The translations under genes were made by a program, and so were the position numbers. A DNA stretch of 64,000 bases from Pedobacter sp. MR2016-24 (lineage in GTDB: Bacteria > Bacteroidota > Bacteroidia > Sphingobacteriales > Sphingobacteriaceae), in NCBI RefSeq assembly GCF_026239655.1, contig NZ_JAPIVO010000008.1:419716-483715 (forward strand). Direction: 5' to 3'. This document shows positions 61,748 to 64,000 of this stretch, piece after piece; position 1 is the stretch's first letter; every line of letters begins with the position of its first letter. The notes beneath the pieces were generated by a model. It was not told where the DNA came from. It saw nothing but the letters and a program-made list of their open reading frames with translations, and ran no database searches.

Positions 61748-62758
61748 ATGAAGCTGATCCGGATTATAATCGCCTGCTGTATTATCCTCTCATTAGCGCT
61801 TTTTATTGGCCATACGGATCCGGATGAGGTTGTATCTGCTATTCGACAAATAGGTTATAAGTTTATTTTACTGATTGTGATCACTGCTTTTGCATATCTT
61901 TTAGCTACGCTTAGTTGGAAATATGCTATGGGAAACGAATGCAAAACCGTTTCGATCCCCAGGTTATTTATGATCCGACATGTTGGGGAAACACTGAGCT
62001 TACTCAACCCAGCAAGCATTATAGGCGGAGAAGCCTTTAAAGTATACCTTCTCCGAGATTATGGCATGAAAGAAAAAACTATAATCAGCTCCGTAATGAT
62101 GTCCCGCTTGATCATGATTATGACCCAAATGTTGTTACTTGCTGCATCGCTGACCGTACTTTTGGCAAAAAAAGACTATTCCTATTCACCAGCACAGATA
62201 GTTGTTCCCTCTCCTTACCTTATAGTTGCAGTAATTCTGACGTTATTACTATTGTACATTTTCAGAAATAGCATCAGCAGACATCTGTCAAGTACAAAAC
62301 AAGGTGCTTATCTGAAAATCAAATACCATTTGCTCTATTTAAAATTCGCACAAATCATTCTGGAATTAAAAACTGTACTAAAGAGTAATAAGCTGATGAT
62401 AGGTATTTCCTTTTTATTAGCGGCACTACACTGGATTACCGGTGCGACGGAATTTTATTTTATACTCAAGTTTCTTGGAATTAAAGTAAGCCTGATGAAT
62501 GCTTTGATGATAGACATGGGTGTAATCATTTTTAAGACCGCAGGGGCATTTATTCCTGGCCAGTTAGGGATAGAGGAGTATGGAAATAAAATCATGCTGG
62601 CAGCGATCGGAATCCCGGGAACAGAGATCTGGATCACAGCCTCCATACTGAGAAGAGCCAGGCAATGTTGCTGGATTCTTGCAGGTGGACTCATTTACTT
62701 ATACCTATTCAGAAAAAAAGAAAAATCACTAAATGGAAATCCTGTTCATCAGCCATAA
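61748..62758 (+). CDS. LPG-synthase-TM-type (UPF0104) integral membrane protein
   Basis: 336 residues, about eight membrane helices. Family landmarks: ATLSWKYAMGNECKTVSIPR, HVGETLSLLNPASIIGGEAF, KVYLLRDYGMKEKTI, and FIPGQLGIEEYGNKIMLAAI near the C-terminus. The soluble lysyl-transferase domain of MprF is absent, so this is the flippase-like part only; such proteins often accompany glycolipid genes and are proposed to move lipids across the membrane. Its end overlaps the next gene by 26 bp. Confidence 0.87.
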   Translation: MKLIRIIIACCIILSLALFIGHTDPDEVVSAIRQIGYKFILLIVITAFAYLLATLSWKYAMGNECKTVSIPRLFMIRHVGETLSLLNPASIIGGEAFKVYLLRDYGMKEKTIISSVMMSRLIMIMTQMLLLAASLTVLLAKKDYSYSPAQIVVPSPYLIVAVILTLLLLYIFRNSISRHLSSTKQGAYLKIKYHLLYLKFAQIILELKTVLKSNKLMIGISFLLAALHWITGATEFYFILKFLGIKVSLMNALMIDMGVIIFKTAGAFIPGQLGIEEYGNKIMLAAIGIPGTEIWITASILRRARQCCWILAGGLIYLYLFRKKEKSLNGNPVHQP

Positions 62759-63884
62759 GTATCCACCTTCAACCGGTGGAATGGAGAAGCAAAGTTACGA
62801 GCTCATCAATGGAATGAAAGCTTACACGAAAGTGCATACCATAGTATATGACGGTAAACAATCAAGATTGAGGTTTTTCCTTACTTTGGACAGACGAATT
62901 TCGAAATACCGCAAGGCAAATCCAGGAATTTCTGTAATACATTACAACGATGCCTTAATGGCTACTTTCTGCCTGATGCATAAAGGTCATAAAGAACTGA
63001 AACGAGTAGTGACCGTACATGGTCTGGACATTGTTTTTCCACTATCGTTTTATCAGAAAAATATCCTGCCACGTTTTAATAAGTATGACCTCATCATAGC
63101 AGTTAGCCAGGCTACCGCTGACGCATGCGTAACCAGGGGAATTAACCGGAAAAAAGTGGTAGTTATCAATAATGGTGTTGACATTAACATTTCAACAAAA
63201 AGTGACAGGAAGAGCGTAGATGAGTTATTAACATTCAAGTATAACATAAATACTAAAAATAAGCAGATTCTTGTTGCTTTAGGGAGGCCGGTAAAAAGAA
63301 AAGGCTATTCCTGGTTCATCAGGAATGTGAGTCCGAAATTAGATAAAAACTTCATCACCCTTCTCATAGGCCCTGTTAACACCGAAAAAAGAAGAATTAT
63401 GGATTTACTACCGGATCAATTGACGCATCATTTAGAGTTATTATTGGGTCTGCCATCAGATGAGCGTACTATAGACAAAATGTTAACAAGTATGTGGATA
63501 AGTGATAAAGTGGTTCGCACAGGTAAACTTACCTTCAATGAGATTACAGAGATTATGAGTGTAGCTGATGCATTTGTAATGCCCAATATAGAAGTAGAAG
63601 GCGATATGGAGGGTTTTGGCCTCGTCTGTCTGGAAGCAGTGTTATCAGGTGCTAAAGTATTTGCTGCTGCGAGTGGTGGTATAATAGATGCAATTCAATC
63701 CGGAAAAAACGGTTGGTTATTAACATCAGGAGATCATAAGGAATGGATCCGGAAGATCAATAGCATCAGTAGTCACGATTATGAGAGTGAGTTACCAACC
63801 TACCAGCGTATTAAATACACTGTAGAGAATTTCAGCTGGAAAAAAATGGTGAAACAGTATTTTGAGTGCTTTGAGGGTTTATAA
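62733..63884 (+). CDS. GT4-family glycosyltransferase
   Basis: 383 residues, GT-B fold. N-terminal EILFISHKYPPSTGGMEKQS with the GGME loop of GT4 enzymes, then VVTVHGLDIVFPLSFYQKNI. C-lobe: VALGRPVKRKGYSWFIRNVS, and MPNIEVEGDMEGFGLVCLEA containing the E-x7-E nucleotide-sugar motif. A second sugar transfer onto the product of the 60583 enzyme is a reasonable guess. ATG 62733 lies inside the previous gene (26-bp overlap). The remaining 116 bp to the window end show nothing recognisable. Confidence 0.9.
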   Translation: MEILFISHKYPPSTGGMEKQSYELINGMKAYTKVHTIVYDGKQSRLRFFLTLDRRISKYRKANPGISVIHYNDALMATFCLMHKGHKELKRVVTVHGLDIVFPLSFYQKNILPRFNKYDLIIAVSQATADACVTRGINRKKVVVINNGVDINISTKSDRKSVDELLTFKYNINTKNKQILVALGRPVKRKGYSWFIRNVSPKLDKNFITLLIGPVNTEKRRIMDLLPDQLTHHLELLLGLPSDERTIDKMLTSMWISDKVVRTGKLTFNEITEIMSVADAFVMPNIEVEGDMEGFGLVCLEAVLSGAKVFAAASGGIIDAIQSGKNGWLLTSGDHKEWIRKINSISSHDYESELPTYQRIKYTVENFSWKKMVKQYFECFEGL

Positions 63885-64000
63885 TTAGAGTCCTCAATGA
63901 ACTAAACTTAGAATTGAAGCGAAGAATATAAGGCTGCCTTATGCGATGAACAGGATTTGCCCTATTTCCTGTAAGATGCATTCCCAATATGAAATTGGCC

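Noticed and set aside
1..64000. CRISPR arrays, prophage, toxin-antitoxin or restriction genes
   Set aside because: No regularly spaced repeats, phage structural genes, methylases or recognisable toxin pairs were seen; the window is mainly core genome.

Overview
The window reads as chromosomal DNA of a Bacteroidota bacterium, most likely of the Sphingobacteriaceae (Pedobacter-like). This rests on three things: Bacteroidota-restricted small families (DUF4295, DUF3098, DUF5683); promoters of the TTTG / TAnnTTTG type with no clear Shine-Dalgarno sequences; and the gene orders rpmB-rpmG-DUF4295-ftsY-rimO and parA-parB-DUF5683-dapB-lepB. The genus is inference. Most of the window is housekeeping. 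No CRISPR array, prophage, transposase or rRNA gene was seen.

Layout. 1-1788: a truncated ECF sigma factor and a secreted DUF218 protein, both minus. 1999-6842: a soluble PAS histidine kinase, two single-domain response regulators that are paralogs (57 of 119 aligned residues identical), and between them an AraC regulator divergent from hxlB-hxlA (ribulose monophosphate formaldehyde fixation). Three CACATA repeats phased at 10-11 bp sit just upstream of the hxl promoter. 6898-9054: lpxB, a small membrane protein and surE, overlapping (minus). 9174-15184: M16 peptidase, CsbD, a Cys-less thioredoxin-like lipoprotein, and acs, separated by strong bidirectional terminators. 15323-21289: ribosomal proteins L28 and L33, DUF4295, ftsY, rimO, bshC (bacillithiol) and an Ldh-family dehydrogenase.

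21323-21802 is the most unusual stretch. It is an intergenic element bounded by two inverted copies of a 38-40 nt hairpin core carried on unrelated but self-complementary stems. Inside are three copies of a short repeat and a reading frame broken by one TAG. 21828-26210 is the lepB-dapB-DUF5683-parB-parA block (minus). 26391-31552 holds a flavin reductase, a truncated TroA/BtuF-like protein, a peptide-binding lipoprotein and a TonB-type outer-membrane barrel. 31749-39247 holds leuS, then the tightly packed ftsX-DUF3098-uppP-truB-yitT-ribF run. 39306-46454 holds a small secreted protein, a CPA2 antiporter, DUF2157, LysE and uvrA. 46721-50739 holds an ECF sigma factor with a small partner gene, nth, recA, a small membrane protein and tsaD. 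50808-58441 holds TamB, ribBA, an LptF/G permease and a START-like protein.

58547-64000: tRNA-Met(CAT), then ogt preceded by a 26-codon leader ORF and a perfect 16-bp palindrome. After these comes a cell-surface glycan/glycolipid cluster (PLC-like phosphodiesterase, GT4, LPG-synthase-type membrane protein, GT4) that probably continues past the window.

Functional themes are envelope biogenesis (lpxB, lepB, uppP, TamB, LptF/G, glycosyltransferases), DNA repair (uvrA, recA, nth, ogt), translation and tRNA modification (rpmB, rpmG, rimO, truB, leuS, tsaD), riboflavin/FMN synthesis (ribBA, ribF), and electrophile/formaldehyde handling (hxlAB, bshC, ogt).
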